64,000 nucleotides of DNA, from contig JBQLZO010000062.1 of assembly GCA_052168315.1 (NCBI GenBank), positions 1 through 64,000 of the forward strand, written 5' to 3'. Shown in pieces: positions 54,201 to 61,126 of the stretch (position 1 is its first letter; each line of letters opens with the position of its first letter). The notes below the pieces were generated by a model. That model ran no database searches, was not told where the DNA came from, and saw only the letters and a list, made by a program, of their open reading frames with translations. Source of the stretch: JBQLZO01 sp052168315. GTDB lineage: Bacteria > Planctomycetota > Phycisphaerae > Phycisphaerales > UBA1924. Both the position numbers and the translations under genes were made by a program.

Positions 54201-54510
54201 CTATGTCATCCCGCGGCCCGACATGACCGCCCCCGCGGTCGATGGCGAACAGCCCTGGACCGAATCCGCCGGCGAGACGGTGTGGATCCTCTACGATCTT
54301 CGCACCGAACAGATCGCGACGGAGCCCGCCGAGATCGTCAAGTCCATCCGCTCCAATCCTGACACGCCGCGCAGGTGCGAGATCGAACGCGAAGCACTCT
54401 CCGAAATCCGCAAGAAGATCGACAAGCACATCAAGAACACGCACCTCAAGGCCCTCCAGGCACCCCTCGGCGTGAAGCCGTCGCTCAAGGCGTGGATGGA
54501 GTTGAACTGA
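51268..54510 (+). CDS. PLD-domain SNF2-family helicase
   Basis: A 1080-residue fusion. Residues 20-190 form a phospholipase-D-like nuclease domain with one HxK motif: KFHAKAYITRA (His132, Lys134) and GSSNFSRPGL (about 152-161). The SNF2/superfamily 2 helicase follows: Walker A CDGVGLGKTFIGL (about 272-284), DEAHHFRN (about 361), SVFLLTATPINN, and in the second lobe ALIFTEFADTAQYLERELKS, STDVLSEGLNLQ and motif VI RLMQRIGRVDRR. Such proteins translocate on DNA in defence systems and R-M-like complexes. ATG at 51268 lies after GGGAGAGAGG; 51274 is also possible. First gene of a four-gene operon; 3 bp separate it from the next. Confidence 0.9.
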   Translation: MAMNDSTKQAGSELFIVDNSDRDWKVARYLRDWCRLSSSIDIATGNFEIGALLELDGDWQKVDRFRILMGNEVTRRTKQAVIAGLRQIRDTLDRSVEAEKEHNEFLDGVPAVVESMRAGKIAAKVYRRDKFHAKAYITRAREEVLGSFALVGSSNFSRPGLTDNIELNVQITGRQVAALQAWYDEHWKNAEDITADLLRVLERHTRDYTPFDVYVRALQWLISGHEMTVDEWEHLSPQEGGSRMLPVLDQYQIDGYRALMKIAQQHRGAFLCDGVGLGKTFIGLMLIERLAVKESKRVVLFAPKAAVESVWKPAIRRYLPHVGGLAAGDFSNLVIFSHTDLSRGGDFPERFNRITELAHAVIIDEAHHFRNPGRKAGGDDDGIERDLSGRLVGTKGRGPSRYRILADMIADGPNPKSVFLLTATPINNKLADFRHMAELFSEGRDDYFSNIGIHSLRGHFTKMERELQKLTEHAASGEDGVEYETNMIEAEQVLVDDSLFGELVVQRSRKYAVESQKAAGATAASFPDRKPPQVATYSVKKTYGHLLEMVEKAFHKDKPLFSLAIYYPLAYYTGDDQSVDAFAENRQKQVVGLIRTGFLKRFESSSWAFERSCERLMLKLLAWATKHSSTTAQQSRLERWRRQNSDIIEYVEQHQFELFGDPEDDPEEDVITDEMLEAIDELDPNSYDLDAMLSETFLDLDEIVRFLQETRKVQRRHTDDKLKALVKLMKSDPVLKSGKALIFTEFADTAQYLERELKSEGIDGVTHIDSQTKGNRLDIIRRFAPYYNDASSADLENLFGTTEIRVLISTDVLSEGLNLQDCTRLINYDIHWNPVRLMQRIGRVDRRMNPEIEARMLADHPELKGQRGKIVYWNFLPPDELNDLLSLYSRVTHKTLRISKTLGIEHGKLLKPDDNYEVLREFTQEYEGELNTIESLDIEFRNLLKDHPDLEERLAALPLRVFSGKESPSQGTQAVFFCYVIPRPDMTAPAVDGEQPWTESAGETVWILYDLRTEQIATEPAEIVKSIRSNPDTPRRCEIEREALSEIRKKIDKHIKNTHLKALQAPLGVKPSLKAWMELN

Positions 54511-54513
54511 CCA

Positions 54514-55347
54514 ATGGTCGCGCTCATGGCCCAGCAACCGCACAACAGGAGCCGATTGGCGAGCATCGACGGCTTCGATGCGCTGCTCGGCTTCCTGCGC
54601 GACGATCTGGACTGGCCCATCGACCACATCGAGGTCGAGGATCTGACCTTCGAGTACGACCCTCTGATCGATCTGAATATCCCCGAGGAGGCGGCGGCCA
54701 AGGTTCTCGCCGTGAAACAGCTCCGCCCCATATCACGCGCACAGGCGTGGGACATTTTCTATGTCGAGTTCGAACCGCGCTACCTCCCGCTCCGACTGAT
54801 GCAGCTCATTCTGCGTGCGCTTGTCTCCCGCAAGGGCCGCACGGCAGCACCGCCCAATCAAAGGTCATGGCGGTGCGAGGACCTCCTCTTCGTCGCGGCC
54901 TCCGGCCGGCGCTCGGGGCGGCGGATCGACTTCGCCCACTTCGGGCCCCGTCAGAACGGCGCCCACGACCTCCGCGTCCTCGGATGGCATCGCGGCGAGC
55001 CCGAGGGCAAGCTCGAATGGGTCGAACAGCAGATCCGCGACGGCCTTCGCTGGCCCGCCCCCGACGAAGCCGACTCCTGGCACGCCCGCTGGCGAAGCAC
55101 ATTCCTTGTCCGTCCGGCGCGTGAGCGCGGCGCATGGGCCGACCTCGACGATCCGTTTCGTCGAGCACTCGTCGAGCTCTACGCCGCCTCGGACCTGACC
55201 GTCGACGCCCTCCCGTATACCCGTGACTTTGAGTGGCTGCTCGACGCCTTCAATAGGTCGACCGGCCTCACACTCACCGCCCACGAATTCTGGCGAGCGC
55301 TCTCAACGGCGCGCAAGACAGGCCAACTGCCGCGAAAGCAACGCTGA
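54514..55347 (+). CDS. Unknown protein, stand-alone copy of the methyltransferase N-terminal domain
   Basis: A 277-residue protein of no family I can name. Residues 20-185 align with residues 15-182 of the product of the next gene (55365-58562). Shared landmarks in order: DWPID / GWPID, IFYVEFEP / IFVMEFAN, LILRALVSRKGR / VLHGLIRKGR, EDLLFVA / DNLLFIC, RIDFAHFGP / RYRFAHFKP, LGW / FGW, LRWP / LEWP. The C-terminal 90 residues are different. It could be a subunit that binds the helicase or the same DNA target as the methyltransferase. It lies 3 bp after the helicase gene and 17 bp before the methyltransferase. Confidence 0.85.
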   Translation: MVALMAQQPHNRSRLASIDGFDALLGFLRDDLDWPIDHIEVEDLTFEYDPLIDLNIPEEAAAKVLAVKQLRPISRAQAWDIFYVEFEPRYLPLRLMQLILRALVSRKGRTAAPPNQRSWRCEDLLFVAASGRRSGRRIDFAHFGPRQNGAHDLRVLGWHRGEPEGKLEWVEQQIRDGLRWPAPDEADSWHARWRSTFLVRPARERGAWADLDDPFRRALVELYAASDLTVDALPYTRDFEWLLDAFNRSTGLTLTAHEFWRALSTARKTGQLPRKQR

Positions 55348-55364
55348 CGCACCCGGAGCCGCGC

Positions 55365-58300
55365 ATGATTGACCCAGCTCAAATTGAGTCCGCTCTACGA
55401 CGCGTCAACAACCAGAGTTCGTTCGTCCAGGAACTGCTCATCGACGCGCTCGGCTGGCCGATCGACGAAGCCGCGCAGGAGATCGGCGACATCGCCTACG
55501 AGTGGACCGAAGACGAACTGCGCGCCGCGGGGCTCAATGAAGCAATCGTTGGCGGGAAGGCCTACCAGATCATCCTCCCGGGCAATCCGTGGGGCATCTT
55601 CGTCATGGAGTTCGCCAACCCCGATGTGTTCATCACCGGTCGCGGCATGACAGGCGTCCTCCGCCGCGTGCTCCACGGCCTGATTCGCAAAGGGCGAGGC
55701 GGTCAAAGTTCCAACCTGCCCCGCTTCACCCAGGACAACCTGCTGTTTATCTGTAACCACAATTACCAGCGATACCGATTCGCCCACTTCAAGCCCGCGC
55801 CCGAAGGCGGCGGCACCCCTCCGATGGCCTCGTTCGGCTGGGGGCCTGACGATCTCGAGGCCGTCCGCACCATCTGTGAGTTCAATCTCCGCGCCCTCGA
55901 ATGGCCGGATTCGCCGCCCACGACCGAAGCCGAATGGCTCAAGACTTGGCAACCCGCCTTTGATGTCGAGAAGGTCACGAAGCGGTTCTACCAGGACTAC
56001 GCCCAGGTCTTCCATCGCGTCGAAGACATCATCAGGAGGAACACGGATGTCGCGGGCGATGAACTGCGCATGTTCACGCAGTCGCTGTTCAACCGCCTGA
56101 TGTTTCTCCGATTCATCGAACGCAAGGGTTGGCTCGTATTTCCCGGCCAGGCTGGTAGTCGGTACCTCGCCGCTCTCGCCTCAGCCGGTGGCATCGGTAA
56201 GCGCTCTCTCTACGCCTCACGACTTCGCCCGTTGTTCTTCCAAGGGCTGGCCGAGGAGGGCAAGCAGGAATCCGACGCCTACGGCATGGTGCCCCTGCTC
56301 AACGGTGGCCTGTTCGAGGAATCCAATCTCGACGCCAGAGTTTCCGACATCCCCGATGACGCCTTCGCGTTGATCATGAGTCAGGGCGGCCTGTTCTACC
56401 GCTACAACTTCACCGTCGAGGAATCCACGCCGCTGGACATCGAGGTTGCCGTCGATCCCGAGATGCTCGGCAAGGTGTTCGAGGAGCTGGTCACCGGTCG
56501 GCATGAATCCGGTTCGTACTACACACCCCGGCCGGTCGTCGCCTTTATGTGTCGTGAGGCCCTCAAAGGCCATCTCGCCGATCGAACTGGAGCGCCGGAG
56601 TCGGCAATCGCAACGCTGGTGGATGATCACGAAGTCGAGGGCCTGACCGAAGCCCACGCGAGCGCGATCATCGGAGCACTCGACGATCTCAAAGCCGTCG
56701 ACCCCGCCTGCGGATCTGGAGCCTATCTGCTCGGTCTGCTCCAGGAACTCATCGCCATCCGCCGCGCGCTACAGAGTGAGCGGCTCGCCGCCGACCCCGG
56801 GTTCCTCTACGACCTCAAGCTGCACATCATCAGCCACAACCTCTACGGCGTGGACATCGACCCGTTCGCCACGGAGATCGCCAAGCTTCGCCTCTGGCTA
56901 TCGCTGGCCGTCGAAGCGGATCACCCGGTCCCCCTGCCGAACCTTGACTTCAAGATTGAGACGGGGGATTCGCTTCTCGGTCCAAACCCCCAGCATGCGG
57001 AGCTCTTGCATGCGGCGAGTATTCACTCGCTCGCAGACACGACTGTGGAGAGCAAGCTTCGCTATGTCGATGCGCGTGGCGATGAGAAGGAAGATCTGCG
57101 TCGCGAGATTGAACGCAACCTCGACGACATTCGCCGGCTATTGAACCATAAAGCTCAGGATGGCGTCGTCGACTGGCGCGTTCAATTTGCCGAGGTGTTC
57201 CAAGCGAACGGCGGCTTCGACATCGCCCTCGCGAACCCGCCGTATGTGCGTCAAGAACTCATCACATCGTATAAACCAGCACTTAAGGAGTGCTTCCCGG
57301 ATGTCTACACTGGAGCCGCAGATCTCTATGTGTATTTTTACGACCGCGGTATCCACATTCTCCGTGACGGCGGGCACCTGTCGTACATTGCGCCCAACAA
57401 GTTCTTTCGCGCCACTTATGGCGCGAAGCTCCGGATACACCTGTTGCAAAAGACCGAGTTGTCGTCACTGATCGACTTCGCCGACTACCCGATCTTTCAG
57501 GCTATCACGTATCCAGCGATCGTCGTCACGAAGAAGTGCTCTTCAGCACGGAGCGACGCTCAAGTGCGCGTGCACAACTGGGATCATGCGGACGCTCTCG
57601 ATCGTTTGAGCCAGGTGATAGCAGAGAATGCCCGAGTGATTCCTCAGTCCGACCTTCTTGGCGATGCATGGCGGATCATCAATTCAGACGCTGCCGGAGT
57701 ATTGGGCAAGTTGCGCACAACCGGCTTTCCCTTGGCCACTGTCGTGGGCAGCCGATTTTATCGTGGCATCGTTACCGGGTACAACAAGGCATTTGAGATC
57801 GACGCTAGTACGCGAGAGCAGCTAATCGCCGCCGACCCGAATTGTGCCTCGATCATCAAGCCATGGATCAGAGGCAAGAACGTACGCAGGTGGCATGTCG
57901 AATATGATAATAAATACTTGATCTACGCACACTGGTCGCTGGATATCGAGTTGTATCCCTCCATCAAGCGCCATCTTGAGCAGTTCAAGGACAAACTGGA
58001 GAGTCGTCCAGAGTGTCGTGCGGGGCGGTTTAACTGGTGGTGTTTGTCGCGATACGGCTCTGAGTACGCCGCCGAATACGACAAGCCCAAGATATTTTAC
58101 AAAGTCATATCGACATACCAAGAGATTGCGTATGCTGAAAGTTCCGCCGTATCAAATGACAAGACATGGTTCATTCCGTCTCCACCTGCCGGGCTATTGG
58201 CATATCTCAACTCAAAGGTTGCGTGGTTTTTCCTTGACCAGGTCGCGCCGAAGCTGCAGGGCGGCGCGTTCGAGCTTCGGTCGCCAGCGATGTCGCAAGT

Positions 58301-58562
58301 CCCCGTTCCAAGGCTGAGCGAGACCTTGTCTGAGTTGGAATCAAAGGCGATTGCGGCTGCGTCGCGTAGCGATGAGGACGGCGATCTGCCTGAGCTAGAG
58401 CGTGCGATCGACGACGAGGTCGTCGGTCTGTTCGGGCTCTCGGCAAAGGAGGTCCGGATTGTGGATGAAGCTATTGAGGCGGCGGGGAATCGGTTTCCCA
58501 AGCGCTTTCGCGAGTCTGAGGCGTATCAACGCTATGTCGCGGAAATGTTTGGGGAGGACTGA
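55365..58562 (+). CDS. Eco57I-type adenine-specific DNA methyltransferase
   Basis: A 1065-residue protein. Residues 15-182 are the domain shared with the preceding gene product. A helical segment follows (about 200-330). The methyltransferase core is gamma/Eco57I-like: AdoMet motif I DPACGSGAYLLGLLQEL (about 446-462), then NLYGVDIDPFATEIAKLRLW LSL, and motif IV ALANPPYVRQEL (about 620-631). A target-recognition region makes up the C-terminal third, whose DNA (57400-58200) is less GC-rich. No PD-(D/E)xK nuclease motif is visible at the N-terminus, so it is probably not a self-contained type IIG enzyme. It presumably modifies host DNA while other operon members act on unmodified DNA. Confidence 0.9.
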   Translation: MIDPAQIESALRRVNNQSSFVQELLIDALGWPIDEAAQEIGDIAYEWTEDELRAAGLNEAIVGGKAYQIILPGNPWGIFVMEFANPDVFITGRGMTGVLRRVLHGLIRKGRGGQSSNLPRFTQDNLLFICNHNYQRYRFAHFKPAPEGGGTPPMASFGWGPDDLEAVRTICEFNLRALEWPDSPPTTEAEWLKTWQPAFDVEKVTKRFYQDYAQVFHRVEDIIRRNTDVAGDELRMFTQSLFNRLMFLRFIERKGWLVFPGQAGSRYLAALASAGGIGKRSLYASRLRPLFFQGLAEEGKQESDAYGMVPLLNGGLFEESNLDARVSDIPDDAFALIMSQGGLFYRYNFTVEESTPLDIEVAVDPEMLGKVFEELVTGRHESGSYYTPRPVVAFMCREALKGHLADRTGAPESAIATLVDDHEVEGLTEAHASAIIGALDDLKAVDPACGSGAYLLGLLQELIAIRRALQSERLAADPGFLYDLKLHIISHNLYGVDIDPFATEIAKLRLWLSLAVEADHPVPLPNLDFKIETGDSLLGPNPQHAELLHAASIHSLADTTVESKLRYVDARGDEKEDLRREIERNLDDIRRLLNHKAQDGVVDWRVQFAEVFQANGGFDIALANPPYVRQELITSYKPALKECFPDVYTGAADLYVYFYDRGIHILRDGGHLSYIAPNKFFRATYGAKLRIHLLQKTELSSLIDFADYPIFQAITYPAIVVTKKCSSARSDAQVRVHNWDHADALDRLSQVIAENARVIPQSDLLGDAWRIINSDAAGVLGKLRTTGFPLATVVGSRFYRGIVTGYNKAFEIDASTREQLIAADPNCASIIKPWIRGKNVRRWHVEYDNKYLIYAHWSLDIELYPSIKRHLEQFKDKLESRPECRAGRFNWWCLSRYGSEYAAEYDKPKIFYKVISTYQEIAYAESSAVSNDKTWFIPSPPAGLLAYLNSKVAWFFLDQVAPKLQGGAFELRSPAMSQVPVPRLSETLSELESKAIAAASRSDEDGDLPELERAIDDEVVGLFGLSAKEVRIVDEAIEAAGNRFPKRFRESEAYQRYVAEMFGED

Positions 58563-59068
58563 TGCCCACGCTGCCGCCCAGTGACTATCTGATTGACACT
58601 GGGGCGGTTGAGTTGTTTCTCGATCCGCCAGATAAGTCGATCGCTGCGTTTTGGACTTCGCTGGGCAAGGTGCGGCATGCTATCTGCGAAGTGGTCTACT
58701 GGGAGTTCATGCGTCAATTTGACCTGAGAGGCAATAGCGTCGCCCGCCAGCGATTTGTCAAAGCCCTGGATCGCGGCCTGATCGAATCCCTGCCAATTGA
58801 TCGTGACACCGCGGAGCTAGGAGTCTCTCTTTACCAATACATTCGCAACGGCGTGTCTGGTAATAAATCGGCGCGTCGCGCCAGGATGAATGAGTTGCAG
58901 TGCGATATTCTGATTGCGGCTGTTGCGGTCCGCCACGGCAAGATAGTCGTCACGGACGATCCGTTGGACTGGGCCCTGCTGCGGGGGGTTGTTGCGGGTA
59001 ACAAGATTGGAACATTGCCCATACTCTTGAAGGATGAGATGCGTGATCCGTCAAAGTGGAAGAAGTAG
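58562..59068 (+). CDS. PIN-domain nuclease
   Basis: A 168-residue protein with a PIN fold. Acidic residues lie in the expected places: YLIDTGAVELFLD near the N-terminus, CEVVYWEF in the middle, and LQCDILIAAVAVRHGKIVVT DDPLDW near the C-terminus. PIN domains are metal-dependent RNases or DNases, most often VapC toxins. No VapB-like antitoxin is adjacent. Its ATG overlaps the stop of the methyltransferase (TGATG), so it belongs to the operon and may be its effector or a toxin held in check by the complex. Confidence 0.85.
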   Translation: MPTLPPSDYLIDTGAVELFLDPPDKSIAAFWTSLGKVRHAICEVVYWEFMRQFDLRGNSVARQRFVKALDRGLIESLPIDRDTAELGVSLYQYIRNGVSGNKSARRARMNELQCDILIAAVAVRHGKIVVTDDPLDWALLRGVVAGNKIGTLPILLKDEMRDPSKWKK

Positions 59069-59158
59069 TTTGCACCGGTGCCCCTGACGGAGGCGTGAGG
59101 GGGCGAGGTGTTGGCGCGGGGGGCGGGGGCACTGATCCAGCACGGAGAAGTCGACACG

Positions 59159-59641
59159 ATGACCGCAACAATCGACACCCCGATCGGCCAGAATCGACGA
59201 ACGAACAAGGATTCGAAGCCCCGGCGGCGCTACACGCTGAGCGCCGAGGGGCTGGCGGCGCTTCGGGCATCGGCGGCACGGAATCGGCCGTGGGAATCGA
59301 GCACCGGCCCGAAGACTGTCGCGGGCAAATCCGTCTCCCGCATGAACGCATTGAAGCACGGCGATCGCAGCGTCGAGGGCGTCGCGCTCTGGCGGCTCGC
59401 AAAGATGTACCTGCGCTCCGACACCGATGAGCTGCGACTCTGGTCTGTCAGGCACGAACGGCGACGGCGGCACCTGCGCCCGTACGCTCGCGCGGTAATG
59501 GAATCGATCGCGCTCATGACCGCGTCGGTTCCCGAGGAGGTCGATTGGGATCGCTGCTGGCGTTGGTGCTGTGAGAGCGGGCTGTGGCCCGACTGTGACT
59601 TTGAGGTGTCGGACCCTGTCGACGGCCCCACAAGCGGCTGA
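59159..59641 (+). CDS. Hypothetical island protein
   Basis: A 160-residue basic protein with SSTGPKTVAGKSVSRMNALK HG (residues about 45-66), a motif common in small proteins of unknown function from mobile elements (S-T-G-P-[RK]-T-x-x-G-K-x-x-x-x-N-A-L-K-H-G). The second half is helical and Arg/Trp-rich. ATG at 59159 follows GGAGAAG. It has no transmembrane or enzyme signature. It is 90 bp after the PIN gene and may be part of the island core rather than of the defence cargo. Confidence 0.65.
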   Translation: MTATIDTPIGQNRRTNKDSKPRRRYTLSAEGLAALRASAARNRPWESSTGPKTVAGKSVSRMNALKHGDRSVEGVALWRLAKMYLRSDTDELRLWSVRHERRRRHLRPYARAVMESIALMTASVPEEVDWDRCWRWCCESGLWPDCDFEVSDPVDGPTSG

Positions 59642-59753
59642 CCGCAGCGCACAATTAGGGTCCGGGTTGGCGGCTGATCCCCGCCGAAGCGCCCCTCGCG
59701 TGCGTGGCCCTCCACCCACGACGCGGGCGGGCGGCCCGCTTGTGGAGATTCCG

Positions 59754-60611
59754 ATGACAGCGCGCGAACGAGCGGCAGCGGCGTTGCGCCGGTGGCTGAA
59801 CAAGCACGCCCCGAGCGAGACGGTCGGCACGGAACTGCTCGACCTATACCCCGAGGCCCAGCGCATCCTTATGGGGCCACATGGCTTGAGCGGCCCCGAG
59901 GACGGGCTGGTGCGCGTTGGGCTGGACGCGATTGAGGAGCACGATCGGGCCGAGACGATCCAGCGCCACGCGGCGGGCGCTGATCCGGAGTGGCGACCGA
60001 TCCCCATGCGCGTGATGCTGGGCGATCGCGAGTATGACGACCGACTCGCGGCGGCTCCCAATTCGGCGACGCGGGCGCGTGAGCGCGTGCGGATGATCGC
60101 GGACCTGCTCGCAGCAATGCCCAACGATGTTCTGTGGCACTCGCGCTGGTGTGCCGCGATCCTCGATCATGCGGAGGCGCGGGATGCGCTGACGAGGGCC
60201 AGTGTGTGCGAGGACATCCGAGTGCGTGGCGGGGGCGCAACTACCCACGCCGATGCCCCGAAGCGACTCGCGGAGGCTGACACGCGCCACGCCCGGGCGT
60301 TGGAGGAGATCGACGGACTGCTCCGCGAGGGGGCGTTGATGGCCGGAGTCGATGCGCCAGCACCGGACAGGAAGGACTCCGGAGGCGTTGAGCCAGTGTG
60401 GATGACTCCAAACGCCATCGCGGACATCACGGGTTGTGTTTCCGCCGGTCACTTGAGGCGTTTGTGTGGAGAGGACACTCTGAGGGGGAGACGGAATGAT
60501 CGAGACGAGTGGGAGGTCGATGCCCGAAGTGTTCTCAATTACTACCAGACAAAGCACAAGGAAATGACGGCGCTTGCCGATGCGATTGCCGAACACGATT
60601 GTGCCTGCTGA
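59754..60611 (+). CDS. Hypothetical island protein
   Basis: A 285-residue protein I do not recognise. It is mostly helical and charged, beginning MTARERAAAALRRWLNKHAP. The last 80 residues include MTPNAIADITGCVSAGHLRR LCG and DEWEVDARSVLNYYQ, which resembles an HTH_17/excisionase-like DNA-binding domain. It may therefore be a DNA-binding protein of the island. It lies between the other unknown gene and the HTH pair on the same strand. Confidence 0.65.
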   Translation: MTARERAAAALRRWLNKHAPSETVGTELLDLYPEAQRILMGPHGLSGPEDGLVRVGLDAIEEHDRAETIQRHAAGADPEWRPIPMRVMLGDREYDDRLAAAPNSATRARERVRMIADLLAAMPNDVLWHSRWCAAILDHAEARDALTRASVCEDIRVRGGGATTHADAPKRLAEADTRHARALEEIDGLLREGALMAGVDAPAPDRKDSGGVEPVWMTPNAIADITGCVSAGHLRRLCGEDTLRGRRNDRDEWEVDARSVLNYYQTKHKEMTALADAIAEHDCAC

Positions 60612-60698
60612 CTGCGCGCCGCTGCGCATTTCCGCGCATCCTTGTGCATGTAGATCGCTCACGCTTTCAATGTGATTACCGCCCTGCAAAATGAGGGC

Positions 60699-60893
60699 AT
60701 GACAAACCACAAGCCTTTCGTATCAATCGAATCTGCGGCGAGAAGCCTTGGCGTGCCGCTCGCGTGGTTGCGACGGCTGGCCGACAGCGGAGCAATCCCC
60801 GCTGTTCGTGCCGGGCGTCGCTGGTTAGTTCCACTGGACCTGACACGCGAGCGTCTGGTTGAGTTGGCCAAGCGACGGGAGGTGCCCCAGTGA
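60699..60893 (+). CDS. Excisionase-like HTH protein (first of pair)
   Basis: A 64-residue winged-helix protein: FVSIESAARSLGVPLAWLRR LADSGAIPAVRAGRRWLVPL. Its SGAIPAVRAGRRWLVP segment matches the [GS]-x-[IL]-P-x-x-[KR]-x-G-[RK]-R-x-x-[VI]-P pattern of HTH_17/excisionase domains. The ATG at 60699 is chosen over one at 60672 since the domain starts 8 residues later. It overlaps the next gene by four bases (GTGA). Confidence 0.8.
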   Translation: MTNHKPFVSIESAARSLGVPLAWLRRLADSGAIPAVRAGRRWLVPLDLTRERLVELAKRREVPQ

Positions 60894-61126
60894 AGAGCGG
60901 CCCCAACCAAAGCCTCCCCAAGGCTGGCACCGGCGAGGAGGCGAGTCGTCAGACGGAGGAACTTATCTCGGTGAGCGTGCCCAAGGCTGCTGCGATGGTC
61001 GGCTTGAGCGAGCGGAAGACCTGGGATCTTGTTGCCGACGGCACCATCCCAAGCCTGCGCGTTGGGCGGCGGGTGCTGATCCCTGTCGCGGGTCTGCGTG
61101 CGTGGATCAAGGGGGGATGCTCATGA
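60890..61126 (+). CDS. Excisionase-like HTH protein (second of pair)
   Basis: A 78-residue protein, starting at a GTG inside the stop of the previous gene. Residues 28-78 are the winged helix: SVPKAAAMVGLSERKTWDLV ADG, then TIPSLRVGRRVLIPVAGLRAW, which is a very good excisionase/HTH_17 match. The first 25 residues are hydrophilic. It overlaps the next gene by four bases (ATGA). One of the two HTH proteins may be the directionality factor for excision. Confidence 0.85.
   Translation: MKSGPNQSLPKAGTGEEASRQTEELISVSVPKAAAMVGLSERKTWDLVADGTIPSLRVGRRVLIPVAGLRAWIKGGCS

Noticed and set aside
55365..56400. A type IIG single-chain restriction-modification enzyme
   Set aside because: No PD-(D/E)xK or other nuclease motif is visible before the methyltransferase core; the N-terminal domain is instead shared with the neighbouring 277-residue protein.
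51268..59068. A canonical DISARM locus
   Set aside because: DUF1998-containing DrmA and DrmB are absent and the PLD domain is fused to the helicase instead of being a separate DrmC.
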